This document shows positions 44,641-57,083 of a DNA stretch of 64,000 bases, one piece after another (the stretch's first letter is position 1; the number at the start of each line of letters is the position of its first letter). The notes below the pieces were generated by a model. It saw only the letters and a program-made list of their open reading frames with translations, had not been told where the DNA came from and made no database searches. A program made the position numbers and the translations under genes. The DNA comes from Gigaspora rosea (Eukaryota; Glomeromycota; Glomeromycetes; Diversisporales; Gigasporaceae): positions 182,993 to 246,992 of the forward strand of contig QKWP01000372.1 of the NCBI GenBank assembly GCA_003550325.1, given 5' to 3'.

Positions 44641-47066
44641 GAAAAATATGCTAATTAGCATAAAGAATTAGCAGGTTTCAATTTTGACCAGGTAATTAAT
44701 ATCAAATAGTATCAAAATTCAATACTGTATTTACCTAATATTAATAATAATTTAATATATAGGATTTGGTTTTCTATAAGAAAAAAGCACTGGATCAGTT
44801 ACATATTAATGAGTTTTATCTCTCTTTTTGCCCATTAATTGTTGACTTTGATGTAACTATATGATGCATTTGTTGCAAGGTTTTTTTGAAACATTCTAAA
44901 GGCTTATGTTCACTATATTATACATACTATCAATTTGGTTAGAGCAGAAGGCTTATAAATAAGGAAATAAGCCTACAAAAAGAAATAAACAAACCTATTA
45001 GCTTAGAAGATCATATCAAAATAATTGCAAAAGAAATTTTCAAATACACTGAATTGAGACCTGGACAAATGGATGCATTAAAATATTATGTAGAAAACAA
45101 AAAGGATAAACTTGTTATTATGAAACTGGTAGAGGAAAATCCTTTTGTTATGCTACTGCTTCTATTCTTTTTGATAGTCTTACGGTTGTTATTTCTCTAT
45201 TAAAGTCTCTAATTGAAAGTCAAGTGGTTAGTATAAAAATTAGGAGTTTAAAATTAAAAAATAAAATTAATAATAAGTATCTAATCAGCTTTATCTTTAG
45301 AATCATTTCATCAAATTAGAAATTCCATGTGCTGGATTAGTGACTTCATCTCAAGGAACAATTGAACATGAATCAAAAATTATGGAAGAAATAGCTCTTG
45401 TGTTTACTCATTTACTTTATGTTACACCAGAAAAGCTATTGCTTAATAGTTCTCTTAAAACGTTATACAGCTGATTGCATGAAAAAGGAGAACTACAATT
45501 TGTAATTAATGAAGCTCATTGCATTTTTGAATTTCAACATTTTAGGTAAAAGCTATAAATAATATACCAAAAATAAATTAAAATTATTATTAAAAAAATA
45601 AATTATTTTTAGAGAGGAATGGGAAAAATTAGGCAAATTGAAAGAATATTTTTCTAAAGTTCAGATTATAGCTCTAACTGCAACTCTATCCCAAGATAAT
45701 GTATATGCTCTTAGAAATAATTTGAACATTAGTGAAGATAATTTTGAAATTGCAAAAGGTAGTGATCTATTGCGCAAAGAATTATATTTTTCAGTTCAAA
45801 GCTGAAAAGAAAATAACTTGGAATTGACAAGTGATGTAATAATATTAATAAAAAGTATAGAAGTTGGTCATACAAATATTTATTGCTCACGAATCAAGGA
45901 TTGTAAAGATGTTTATGAAGCACTAAATTTAAAAATAGAAGAAATACAATTAGATATATATCATGGGCAACTGCAAGAAGACCACAAAGCAAATGTGATG
46001 AAAAAATGGAATCAAGGTAAAATACATTTAATGATTGCAACATCAGCATTTGGCATGGATATAGACATGCCTGATGTTCGTCTGGTTTTGCATTATAATT
46101 GTTCTATGAATATGAGTAAGTATATATTTACTACTTAGTATATAGTATCTAGTTATTATTAAAAAACTACTAATTTCTGCAAATAGCCAGTTTTATTCAA
46201 CACTCAGGACGAGCTGGACATGATCAAAAAAATTCAAATTGTGTTATTCTTTATGCAGAAAAGGATATTTGCACTAATTATATTATTACAGGAGATATAG
46301 AAAGGTATAATCGATATTGTTATTTTTTTTTGTATTACTATCTCATGAAAATTATATCAATGTAGTAATGAAAATAATGATGAAAATACTCTTGATCGAG
46401 AACTATACCTAGCTAAAGCACAGCATGAGTTATTTGAGATAAGATATTATTGTCTTACCTTATATGAGTACCGATTTCAACTAGTATTATGATATCATGC
46501 ATGGCCAAATGATCCAATTCCATCAGAGTGTAAATTATGTGACAACTGCATAAGGCATGAAAAAATAATGTGGCATCTTTCAATGCACAGTTGGATATTT
46601 TAGAGTTGTTGCGGATTATTACACTATTATATGAAAATAATACTAAACAAATCATACCTTTAGATGTTGTAAAGATTTTTTGGTTGTTCAAAAGGTGCTC
46701 GACTTCGAGGTAGAGGATTAAATTTGCTAGATCTTCTTGATCGTGAAAAGCCTAAACTTTTAAACACAAGAGCATTAGCTGAACTGGCATTGGCTGATTT
46801 GGTTTGTCGAGGCTTTGTAAAACAAAGAATTTGGTTGGAACGAAAAACTAATAAGAATTATTTGATGTCTAGTATAATGATAGAAGATGTGGTAGAAAAT
46901 GCAGATTCACTTGTAAAAAATGAATCTTGGTTGTACTGGAAATAATTGTACTTGCTATGGTGATATTGTTAATAAAAAAATTGAAACTTGTTCAAGTGGT
47001 ATGCTTAGATCTACACTTACTACACCTCCCACAATTGGTTTAGCAAAAGAAAAGAGCAATTGCTAA
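44641..47066 (+). pseudogene. RecQ-like helicase following the transposase, broken
   Basis: After a short linker and a Cys-containing segment (KHSKGLCSLYYTY near 44910), frames read RecQ helicase motifs in order: YTELRPGQMDALKYYVE (motif 0), GRGKSFCYATAS (Walker A; one base missing near 45125), VTPEKLLLNSS, VINEAHCI (DEAH with Asp changed to Asn), EEWEKLG and IIALTATL (motif III), YHGQLQEDHK, IATSAFGMDID, and QHSGRAGHD (motif VI). Introns are plausible at about 45226-45302, 45547-45611 and 46115-46185. A RecQ zinc region (SECKLCDNC) and a C-terminal part ending in CTCYGDI at the stop 47064-47066 follow. Stops at 45472 and 45805 and several frameshifts make it nonfunctional. Confidence 0.85.
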
Positions 47067-47067
47067 T

Positions 47068-47614
47068 TATTTTTTGGTAGTGAACTGTTTTTATATGGTC
47101 ATTCTAATTGTTTAGTTTCCACACCCCTTTGGCAATATAACTTAGTATTTATTATAGCTATTGTATGGGTCTAACATAACAACCCATGCATCACAATTTA
47201 ATCTTTTTTATTTTTCTTTTATTTTCATTTGTTCATCTTAATGATCCCCTTTTTTAAATATCAAGCAGCAATTTTAATGTTTTTATTAGTTGCAACTATA
47301 AAAAAAACTTCGAGCTACATAATTCTCCAAGTCCAAATGGGGATCTACACGATTTTTGACCTGAAACAAGTCAACTATCTTTGCAGCAGCTCTCGACCTA
47401 CTATTCTATTTTCAAGTCTAAAAATAATTTCAATGTGTGATTTTTTGGAGTGAAGGAATAAGACTGCCAAGTACAGCAAAGCTAGTCCCAATTTATCTCT
47501 ATTTATTCCACCATATACAATAATACGTTTATCTGAACCTAAAAAAATTAGTAAGTAAGAGATTAGATAAAATTTTAGGATAGCTTTTTAATTAGTTTGA
47601 TACTTACTCATAAC
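47068..47614. repeat. Direct duplication, copy 1
   Basis: This 547-bp segment begins immediately after the RecQ stop codon and repeats at 50456-51025 with small differences and a roughly 25-base indel near 47310. On the minus strand it contains the truncated Kelch exon described for copy 2. Confidence 0.88.
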
Positions 47615-50454
47615 CAGTGATGGCAAATGACAAGGTCATAATAATTTTTATGAAAATGACTATAAATAATATGTCATTTTAAAATGATAATATCATTTAT
47701 TATAAAAAAATTTTATACAAAACCATGGCAAAATGACAAGTCATAAAAAATATTTTTATAAATGATATTAAAATAACAAATAAATGACAGTATTACTATT
47801 ATCAGAAACATTACCAAAAAATAATTATCGATGATCATAAAATTCATCACATTCCTTCAAATCAGCTGAATTCGATCAAAGTTATTCAATATTTCTAAAT
47901 TGAACTTTCCTTATAAATGCAAAATAATTCCCAAAAGTGTAATTTCGAATTATGATCGAATTAAGCTTAACTTAATCCTGGCCATTATTCAAACCATGCC
48001 CTTAGACGTTATTTGCATTTTTTATAGGTTAACATCCATCCTAGTTTAACGTGACTTAGTGTTTCAAACCGTTAGTTGAAAAACATACTAGTTGGCAACT
48101 TTTCAACTAATCAATTTAAAAAAGTTAAACAACTAATCGATTTATTATCAACTGGTTTGATTACAATTAATTGCTAGTTATCAACTAGTTATCAACTAAC
48201 TATAATTTATATTAATTAACTAAATGATATTACAAAAATCACAACCATGGATTGGTAACTAATAATACTTCTCAGTTTGAGATGTATCTGGTGAGCATTT
48301 TTTTTATTTCAACTTTGCCAGTTTTCACACCAGCAGGTTATCCTTCAAAGCATAAAGGCATTAGCTTCATATATAATATGAATTGCTCTGGGTACCAATC
48401 ATAGAGTCAGTACTTTACAGTTGTCATTTTTCAATATCACTTATTGAAAAATGATTTGGGCGATTCTTGACGTAATAGATTAATAATAATAAACATTTAT
48501 ATTTATTAATGATATAATAATTTAAGTAGTTCTTTTAGTGTCTTATGTTTCATTTTTTTCAATTATACTTAAATCGTTCTTTTTGTTTTATATCTATATT
48601 TGAATCGACCTTTTTTTTAAATCACTACTAGATATTAGACCTATCATTAAATCATAGGTTAGATTTAACCATTTTTTAATCAATTTTACAGTATATAATC
48701 TATTATAATAGAGCTTGGATTCATTATCTGTTTTCATATTCAATTTAACAGATATTCGACAGATTTTATTATTAACTTTAGTATACAAGTGATAACAATT
48801 CCAAGTTCAATATTGTGGTTAAAATATTCTGCGAAATATAGGTGAACAATCTATGACTTTTTCAAATTTCCATTACATAATAAACGAGATGTAAAATAGT
48901 GAAATATTAAAGGAGGGAGAGTGTATACGTTTAACTGAGTTAACTCTAATAGTTACTAGGAGATAAGTTTTTGATTTACTCGAATAAAGGTCTCTTCAGC
49001 TCTACACTAGCTTACTTCCTTTATTTTCCTTAAGTAAAATCGGAAGGAACCCTCTTCATCTGTCTTTCTCTTTATTGAAGTCAAATTCATTCGTTTATAT
49101 ACATTTGAATTTAATATACAATACAATGATATGTTATTTGCCACGTTAACATACTGTTTAACACTACGTGCTTTTCAACAATGGTACTACTAAGCTTAAC
49201 ACATTGATGTGCTATAGAGAATGTTTATAATCTGTGCCCTTAACATGCATACGTGCTAACACGTAAACGTGTTATGATTTTACAAAAAGTTTACACGGAT
49301 TGACTTACATTTAATGAATTATACAAAAAAAGAAATGTAAGTTTTAAATAAAGAAAAGTAGATATACTGTATGTACAAATTTGGGGGTAAACTAATCTGG
49401 AAATTAGGATCTCAAATGCCAATAGTATCGAATGAAGGTGACAGTCATATGAGTGTACAGAGAATCAAAATAGTTGAATCAAGCAACCATTCTAACAGCT
49501 CTTTATGATTAGTGTTAAAAATCATTCTAACAGCTCTTTATGATTAGTGTTAAATAATCATTATAACAGCTCTTTATGATTAGTGTTAAATAATCATTCT
49601 AACAGCTCTTTATGATTAGTGTTAAATCTATATTAGTAAAGTTCTAAATGTCTGTCTGCTTAAAACAATCTGATTGGTCGAATTTGGGTACTGTGATCAG
49701 GATCATCATCAGGTGATCTATGCGTAATAATGTTATCAGGATTAATTACCATTGCAATTAGTCTATATCTATCTTCTAAATTCGTAACCAATCGCATACG
49801 TAACCAAGTTCAGAAGTGATAACATACTGTATTCTTGCTCATTTCAACAAAGTTCATTTACCCTAGATAGACAAGAATTGTTTATTCATCTTTCACTTTT
49901 AACCAATTTTGTTGGCTAATTTTGGATCTGTTGATCCTAAAAAGGAAACAGACTATAACTTAGTGCCAATCATTCATTTTGAACTCCTAAAAAAGAAATA
50001 TCATTTATGATGTCAAGAAAAGTTTCTTAATTTAACCTATTACTCGCCAATTAATTTAACCGATAAAAGATAAACTTGAAAGTCCACAACCTCATTTTCT
50101 CTTTGCAGCACTCAAATTATTTTTATTTTTACCTCTAATTATTTTAATTAAAAAAGATGACATATTACCTTTTCTTATTCATTTTATTTTTTATTCCAAT
50201 TAACTATTTATCAATATCGTCGTTGATAATTTTACAATCATTTTGCCACGTGTTCATGACATATCAAATTACTATTGAGATGAAACAATTTGGCCCATAT
50301 ATTTAAGAAATATCATAGATAAGCATTGTCATTAAGAGTTAAAATTATTTAGCTGCACAAAAATTTCTTTATACTGTTAGTTTAAGCCAAATGGTATTAA
50401 ACCTAAATGAGTTAAACTGTTAGGCGCATTAAACGATTAATTGTTAAAAAAAAA
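47615..50454. other. Geneless stretch between the duplicates
   Basis: No gene is supported. Visible items are an AACTAGTTGATAACTAG-type palindromic tract near 48070-48200, AACACGTAAACGTGTTA at about 49258, and the tandem repeat at 49486-49625. Confidence 0.5.
49486..49625 (+). repeat. Four tandem ~36-bp units
   Basis: The unit AATCATTCTAACAGCTCTTT ATGATTAGTGTTAAAT, written here in two parts, occurs four times almost unchanged. Confidence 0.9.
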
Positions 50455-50455
50455 N

Positions 50456-51025
50456 TATTTTTTGGTAGTGAACTGTTTTTATATGGTCATTCTAATTGTT
50501 GAGTTTCCACACCCCTTTGGCAATATAACTTAGTATTTATTATAGCTATTGTATGGGTCTAACATAACAACCCATACATCACAATTTAATCTTTTTTATT
50601 TTTCTTTTATTTTCATTTGTTCATCTTAATGATCCCTTTTTTTTAAATATCAAGCAGCAATTTTAATGTTTTTATTAGTTGCAACCATAAAAAAAAACTT
50701 CAAGCCAAAGCAATATGCCAAGTGTTTAATTAATACTCAAGTCCAAATGGGGATCTACATGATTTTTGCCCTGCAACAAGTCAACTATCTTTGCAGCAGC
50801 TCTCGACCTACTATTTTATTTTTCAAGTCTAAAAATAACTTCAATGTGTAATTTTTTGGAGCGAAGGAATAAGACTGCCAAGTACAGAAAAGCTGGTCCC
50901 AATTTATCTCTATTTATTCCGCCATATACAATAATACGTTTATCTGAACCTAAAAAAATTAGTAAGTAAGAGATTAAATAAAATTTTAGGATAGCTTTCT
51001 AAATAGTTTGATACTTACTCATAAC
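50456..51025. repeat. Direct duplication, copy 2, preceded by an N
   Basis: Matches 47068-47614. The single N at 50455 lies exactly at the left junction and follows an A run, so the duplication may partly reflect assembly. The right junction falls within the first Kelch exon. Confidence 0.85.
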
Positions 51026-51062
51026 AGCTGTATGACCTGTACGTCCTTCAATTTCTTTACCT
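50816..51062 (-). pseudogene. Kelch-repeat protein fragment with one intron
   Basis: On the minus strand, an exon ending at 51019 reads GKEIEGRTGHTAVM, a GTAAGTATC donor starts at 51018, the acceptor TTTTTTTAG ends at 50950, and the next exon continues in phase SSDKRIIVYGGINRDK to a stop at 50816-50818. The joined RTGHTAVMSS/DKRIIVYGG is a classic Kelch blade signature. Kelch propellers mediate protein interactions and are abundant in mycorrhizal fungi. The second exon degenerates after LYLAVLFLRSKK. The copy at 47068-47614 keeps the second exon and intron only. Confidence 0.78.
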
Positions 51063-52130
51063 GTTGTATTTTATATATCGAATATTTAGCAATAATCATT
51101 AATAACTAATTATATACAAATTAAATAACGATAAAGATTATATATATTGATTAGCTGCACAATATCGAAGCTTATCGATAATATGTTAAATATCGATGTA
51201 TGCAATATTAACTTTATGTCCAAATGCGTCCTTTCCTGTGTAAACTGAAAGATTTGGTTTCAGTTAATAAGAGCTTTAAAAATGGTTCGTGACCCCATTC
51301 ATTCTTCACCCAACAATTAAAAATTTTAAAATCTCCGTTATAAGAATTTAAAAGTTACCAAATATAGTCTTCGCTGCTATGAAAGTTTTAATATAGTCTT
51401 CGCATAGTTATAACAACTTTAAAATTGTTCAACTTCTCCCAACTAAAAAAATTTTAACCGAGAATTTTAAAAATATTTGACTGAAATATAGTCATTTAAT
51501 GAAACTAAAGCCAAATTCAGGTTTATCTTTTATGAAACATAGTTCCGGATACTGTAAAATCAAAAATTATAGAGGAATTGGAGACAATAAAGAAAAAATA
51601 GGCTGGTCTTTTTAAATCTCTACAATAACCTTCATAGTTTTTTTTTTCATATTTAGTTGTAGCTTTTTCTTTTTCTCAATGTGCCGCTTTGGCATTGATT
51701 TCTACATATTTTAATCACGAGCCTCTTCTGCATCATCAAAAGCCTCTTCTCAATCACTCAGTAATGATTTTCGAACCTCCCAGGAGTAGCTCGAGCCTTG
51801 ATAATTAAACTATAACCATAAGTGTGAATTAGAGATGGGAAGGTTGCCCGCTAAGAATAATTTTGGTTCTGAAGAATTAAAAGCAAATCAAATTACTCTC
51901 CAAAGAAGAGATGAAGTAATTCAATAAACGCATTAAATAAACATTAAGCCACCTATGCCTACACTAAAATGGTATATGATTCATCAGTACCATTATAAAC
52001 ACTTTTTTTAAACTTTAGATTTATTTCCGTCGATTATCCGAGGTAGGTATTTAAGATATGGCGTCTGTCTAAAAAGAAGTATAAGATTAGCTACATAAGG
52101 CTTCAAGAGACAATATTTTCCAAATAAAAT
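51063..52130. other. Degraded stretch, possible further gene pieces
   Basis: On the minus strand a piece reading YTGKDAFGHKVNIAYID (about 51190-51245) could be upstream Kelch-gene sequence, and charged fragments EEAFDDAEEARD occur near 51715-51755. Neither is supported by start, splice or domain evidence. Confidence 0.35.
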
Positions 52131-52277
52131 TTGAAAACACCTTATAAGGAACGTTTCTATAAGGCCGAGAAAGAGGCAAGAGAAGCCAAGGACGAAGCCG
52201 AGTGGTTGAGAAAAGAAAAGGAAGCTAAGAATGAGCAAAAGAAACAAAGACAAGCTGAAGCAAAGAAAGATGAAGGT
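52131..52277 (+). CDS. Charged coiled-coil exon fragment
   Basis: The open frame encodes a highly charged, helix-forming segment (KERFYKAEKEAREAKDEAE, WLRKEKEAKNEQKKQRQAEA) with heptad-like spacing. A possible donor (AAGGTAATTT) lies at about 52273. No ATG is present upstream in frame, so if real it is an internal exon. It is clearly less AT-rich in coding terms than its flanks but could be a remnant. Function unknown. Confidence 0.4.
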
Positions 52278-52325
52278 AATTTTATTTTTAAGCTTTATAT
52301 AAGACCTGTCGATAAATAGTATTAT

Positions 52326-52970
52326 CCTTTAATTTGTTATGCAGGCATATTTGCTTGCGAAAATTTTAAAGTTTTAAAATTTTTAAATAATACTTTAAAT
52401 ATTAATTTTAGCTATATACTTTCTAAGTAAAAAATATAATATTAGTTCTGTTTTATCAACTTTATTATAAAAATTATTAAAAAACTTTGGTGTAATAAAA
52501 GTTTATAGTTTTTGTTTGGAACTTTTACTATAGAAATTTTTCTTTAGGTTTTCTCAAATTTTATATGTTCCCGTTTATAAAAAAAATTTTCACTTCTAAT
52601 ACAAGTCTTAATTTTTACAAGTAAATCATATAAAGTCAAATAATGAAAGTTGTCATCCTTTATATAAACTACTATATTGTATTAGAAACTATATTTTTAA
52701 AACCAATATTTAAAGAATTCACCAAGATATTGTAAAATATTTTTTTGGTTAAAAAATTTTTTTAAAATTTAATATTTTCAGCTTATAATCAATATAAACT
52801 TTTTGTATTATAATATAAATTTAAATAATTCAAAAATATAATTCTTGTTATTAAATATTATAATACCAAATTTTATTTAAATATTTTAAATAATTAAAAA
52901 AATAGATCAGAGGTATATTTATAGTAATTATACAGGCAAATTTGCCTGCGAAGTAGTACAAACTAAGGGA
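52326..52970. mobile_element. TCCCTTAAAC TIR element, copy E
   Basis: Ends TCCTTTAATTTGTTATGCAG and (complement) TCCCTTAGTTTGTAC with TA on both sides, and AGGCAAATTTGCCTG near the right end. It is 645 bp, AT-rich and non-coding. A MITE has inserted exactly at its right terminus. Confidence 0.78.
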
Positions 52971-52974
52971 TAAT

Positions 52975-53130
52975 AGCATGATTAAAAATCCATCTGATTG
53001 GTTGCTGATCTTTGAATTTTCATTGGCTGATTAGGGTAAACGTCCCATACAAAAATATGATCGATCGTATTTTTATATAGGGCATTACTATAAGGATTGA
53101 CAGCCAATCAGATGGATTTTTAATCATGCT
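52975..53130. mobile_element. 156-bp MITE with 9-bp duplication (Mutator-type)
   Basis: Perfect 27-bp inverted repeats start AGCATGATTAAAAATCCATC and are flanked by AGGGATAAT on both sides (52966-52974, 53131-53139). A 9-bp target duplication is typical of Mutator-like elements. The perfect ends suggest a recent insertion. It has no coding capacity. Confidence 0.92.
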
Positions 53131-53139
53131 AGGGATAAT

Positions 53140-54290
53140 TGTTTTATATATATATAAAAGGTGACAAATTTTATATTAAATTTTCGCTTATAATTTAAAA
53201 AAAAAAAGATGCCTGCCGGTGAACTGATTGTCATGGAAATTTCTAGAATCACCTAAGGTAATCAATTTTATCTATATTATACAAAAAATTTTGTGCATGG
53301 GTTTATATATAAAATGATCTACATTTACCCTACTCTTAAATAATTTCAAATAACCTCAAAATAGCTAGTCATTTGAGGTCATTTAAATTTTAGATTATTT
53401 GGAAATGACTTGTAACCAAATAACTATTTCTATCTCTAAATGATCTGGTTATTAGGTTATTTTGCATAGAGTTGACATTTTAACAATTACAACAAACTTG
53501 TATAATGCATGTTTTAAACAATATATATGTTTGTATTATTTCTCAATTTACATTAATTATTAATTTATATCTTTTTGCAATTAGTAATTATTATTCATAA
53601 AATTTTGTTTTAAAAAAAGCAAATACATTTTTTTGGCTAATGTTTTTTTAATCACTTTATACCTAATCTTATAATCTGATTGAAATGCTTTACAACAGGT
53701 ATAGAAATAAAATACAAATAGCAATCATTTATCAAATAATGACCAGTTATTTGGGATCATTAGTTATTTATCATATATAATAATTTTGTTGGATGATATT
53801 TCATTTAACAGAGAATATTAATCAATTTTGATTGGCTAAAAGTATTAGATAATCAATTAATCAGAGTTAAATGACTTTTTAAGAGTAGAGTAGAACTCCA
53901 AATAATCTATATAAGCTTATATTTGAGCAAATAGTAAATTTTTTTTAGTTAGCACTTTTATATTAGTATATATAAGCTATATTTTAAATAATAGATAAAA
54001 CTTTTACTCAATTTTAACTTTTTTGAAAATATAACATTCTAAAAAAAAAAAAAAAGAGTTATATTCTCTAAAAAAAAAATAAAAAAAAATAGAGTTATAT
54101 TCTCTACAAAATTTAAATTATATTTTCTATTTTCTAAAAAAAAACAAAGTTATATTTTTTTAAAAAAAAAACAATAAAACCAATTTTATCTTAAAAAAAT
54201 ATTTTATTCTCTAAAAAAAAAACTAATTCTTACTTTACATTTTTCATAAGCATATTTTAAATATAAAATTTATAAAAATTAATCTATTGG
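53140..54290. other. Geneless AT-rich stretch
   Basis: Contains a right end of the RGGTAGGG family near 53320-53338, loose CCAAATAAC/GGTCATTT repeats (53340-53780), and an A-rich tract with repeated AGTTATATTCTCTAAAAAAA at 54040-54230. No coding signal. Confidence 0.5.
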
Positions 54291-55030
54291 AGGTAGCAAA
54301 AATCTTTGATGGTGCTAACAAAACTGGAATATTCGACAGAAGCTGAAGTACCGGACGTCGACCTCAGGGACAAGGTCTACCAACCTGGCTGCCGGATCAG
54401 GTACCAGAAGAAAGAACCTATGTTATAGAAGTAGGTACTAGAGGAAAAAAACCATAATAGCACCTAATGCCGAGTAGATCGACTCTTTCGAGCCAACTGG
54501 ATTAGAAGTCTGAAAAAACTGGTGAAAGACCAGTAGGAAAGTAATAGTGGGTACTGGGGTTGAAGCGAACCTTATAAGGGCAGAAGTAGGTAATGGTAGC
54601 AGTTGCAGGGTACTTCCAGACTGCAAGTTATTCACATCGGTGAATGCGTAAGTTACTGAAGAGTAGGTAAATACCTGGTGGGACAGGTACTGCTCTACCA
54701 AGTTTCTGTTGAGGATAAGCCGAATTGTACCTTCAGGTATAAGAAGGAGCCCTAAGGGATCTTACAAAAAGAGACCCGGGTTGCTGAACTGACCACATAG
54801 GTAATGCAGACATCCAGCGAATCAGTTAAAAGTCTAGGTGAGAAACTGAAGATCAGAGGATTTAAATAGGCAATTCCTGTAGTTGGGTTGCAGTTATGGG
54901 ATCTAGTGTGGAACCTTCGGGTAAATCACCTAAATTAGACACCAAAAGTGTATGTGTGGCTAGTTGTACTCTCATCCATATAGAATCCAATGCATAAACT
55001 GAATAAAGTATATGCCCCAAAACAGGCACT
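54291..55030 (+). repeat. GC-richer noncoding repeat island related to the SINE-like element
   Basis: Base composition rises sharply for about 740 bp. It shares GAACCTTATAAGGGCAG and the nearby GTAGCAGTT and ACTGCAAGT with 6144-6205. It ends in GGCACTTTGAAATCGAAAAA. An antisense open frame (54438-54701) has no domain and I do not call it a gene. It is probably a retroposon or LINE untranslated region; the identity is open. Confidence 0.55.
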
Positions 55031-56896
55031 TTGAAATCGAAAAAAAATTAATCTATTAGCATTCTTTTAAATATACTCATTTTGCCTATTAGCTGTTTTT
55101 AAATATAACCTTTTTATCCAATACCTACCTTTTAAATATAACCTTTTTTTAAAAAAAAAGGCCTCTATTAGCAATTTTTTAAATATAACCTTTTATAGAT
55201 TGTTTGGGGTCCTAGTAGGTATTTCAACAATATGTTATACATATAATGTATTAATACAAATTCTTTGTGGCTTATAGTTTTAAACATGCAACAAAGCTAA
55301 ATTTTCACTAGAATATAATTTTTAGAAAAAAACTTTATTTTATTTGTTATAAAATGAACATACTTTTAATGATATTTTATTTTTTATTAGATATTTTATA
55401 TAATAAGTTGTATATATACTAAGTTTAGTAAAAAAGTTGACTATTGGCACTGTTTTTTGCCTATTATCATTGCTTATCCAATATTGAGACTACCTTGCTT
55501 TAAAATTATATTAGATGCTCTATTAATAATTAACTTTTATTATACTATAGTAAGTAAGCAAAATTAAAAGTTGTCTATGAGCCATCTTAAATAAATCAGA
55601 ATAAATATTTGGTTGCATATTAATATTATAGTAAAGATTACTGTATATGCAAAACTACCTTCCTAGTATTTTTTATAATATTAAATGTATGCTTTAATAT
55701 TCATTTTTATATTTTTTGCCTTTTTTTACTTTGTTGAGTCAATTAAAATTCATGATTTGATTGGTTGAACATTTGGTTACACATAAAAATTGATCATCAA
55801 AATCAAATTACACGGGATACCCTACCCTTAAAGTCATTTGGACCATGAAATGACCAATGACTGTCATTTGTCATTTGAGACATTTGGGTTATATAAAGTC
55901 ATTCACCATCCCTGATAGATAGCCCTATCTTTGTTAAAGTTATATAATTATATTATTAATATATAACATTTTTATCTAAAAATTTTACAATATAAAAAGT
56001 CATATAATTATAAGAAAATTTATTAATTTACACATGGTGTTTATACATGAGTATTTTACAGCTTTAACAATCAAAACAATTTTTACAACCAAAAAATTAA
56101 ACTCTTGCTTATAGTTAGGGTAAGGATGGGTTTGGGATTGTGGCAGGGGTTATTTATACCAAAATTTCTCAAGGAATTTTTTTTATGGACTTAATTAGGC
56201 ATCGCACACTGCGATGTGCTTGTATATCGCACCCAACGATCTACCAATTAAATTTGAAGATCAGGTGTAACGTGCAAATTTTCTTTGTGTAACAAAATAA
56301 AGAAATTTTTCTAACATTTGGTAATATCAAAAAATTTCATCTACTTAACCACCTTTCACGCTCTAACAAAAAAAATTCCTTGCAAAATTTTGTGTATATT
56401 ATTAACTACTCTAACTTCTAGCACTAACCCTTACCCTAACCTTATATTAATTTAAATTTTTGTTATATAGAACATTTGTTACACGGATCTACAATATATG
56501 TTTACATATATGTGTGCGATGAATTAGCATATCACAGGGTGCGTTGCATATATTTATCCTTTTTTATTAGAAACCAAAAGGTGGTTTCATAATCAAAATT
56601 TTAAGATATCAGTTTGTTTTTGCATTACCCGTGTATATATACTCCGTGTACAAATAGAATCTCTAGTTATAATAAATAAAATATAATAATACATAAAATT
56701 TATGTAAAAAAATTTATTTAGATATTTATAACATATCGAAGTTACTTAATTATAATACTGTATATAAAATTCATAAACATATAACGTTTACATAACTTTT
56801 TTTTATATAAAATTATTTTTATATAAGTTAAATAGATTTTATATAAATTTTATATTAAATTATATATAAAAATTAACTTATATAATTTTTACATAG
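55031..56896. other. Geneless AT-rich stretch
   Basis: Repeated TTTTTAAATATAACCTTTT units at 55060-55200, a CCCTACCCTTAA end near 55820, CATTTGACC-type repeats at 55835-55910, and a short ACTAACCCTTACCCTAACC run at about 56425. No gene is supported. Confidence 0.5.
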
Positions 56897-56898
56897 TA

Positions 56899-57081
56899 CA
56901 GTCGCACCCTTTATAATCACCTCCTATATAATAACAAATTTTATATCATCGCCACAATTTTTGAAAAAATTCATTAATAAACTTATAAAAATGCTTCTAT
57001 GTAAGCACATCATAATAAAATTTTATGATCACATATTTTTTGCATAAAACAAACTGAGTGATTATAGAGGATTACGACTGG
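56899..57081. mobile_element. pogo/Tc1-like MITE, 183 bp
   Basis: CAGTCGCACCCTTTATAATC and the complement CCAGTCGTAATCCTCTATAATC (differing by one base at the tip) are inverted repeats next to TA (56897-56898 and 57082-57083). The CAGTCG...TATAATC end resembles pogo/Tigger termini. Confidence 0.72.
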
Positions 57082-57083
57082 TA

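Noticed and set aside
54438..54701. Antisense 87-codon frame in the GC-richer island
   Set aside because: Lower stop density is expected from the base composition; the repeat shared with 6.1 kb does not conserve the frame.
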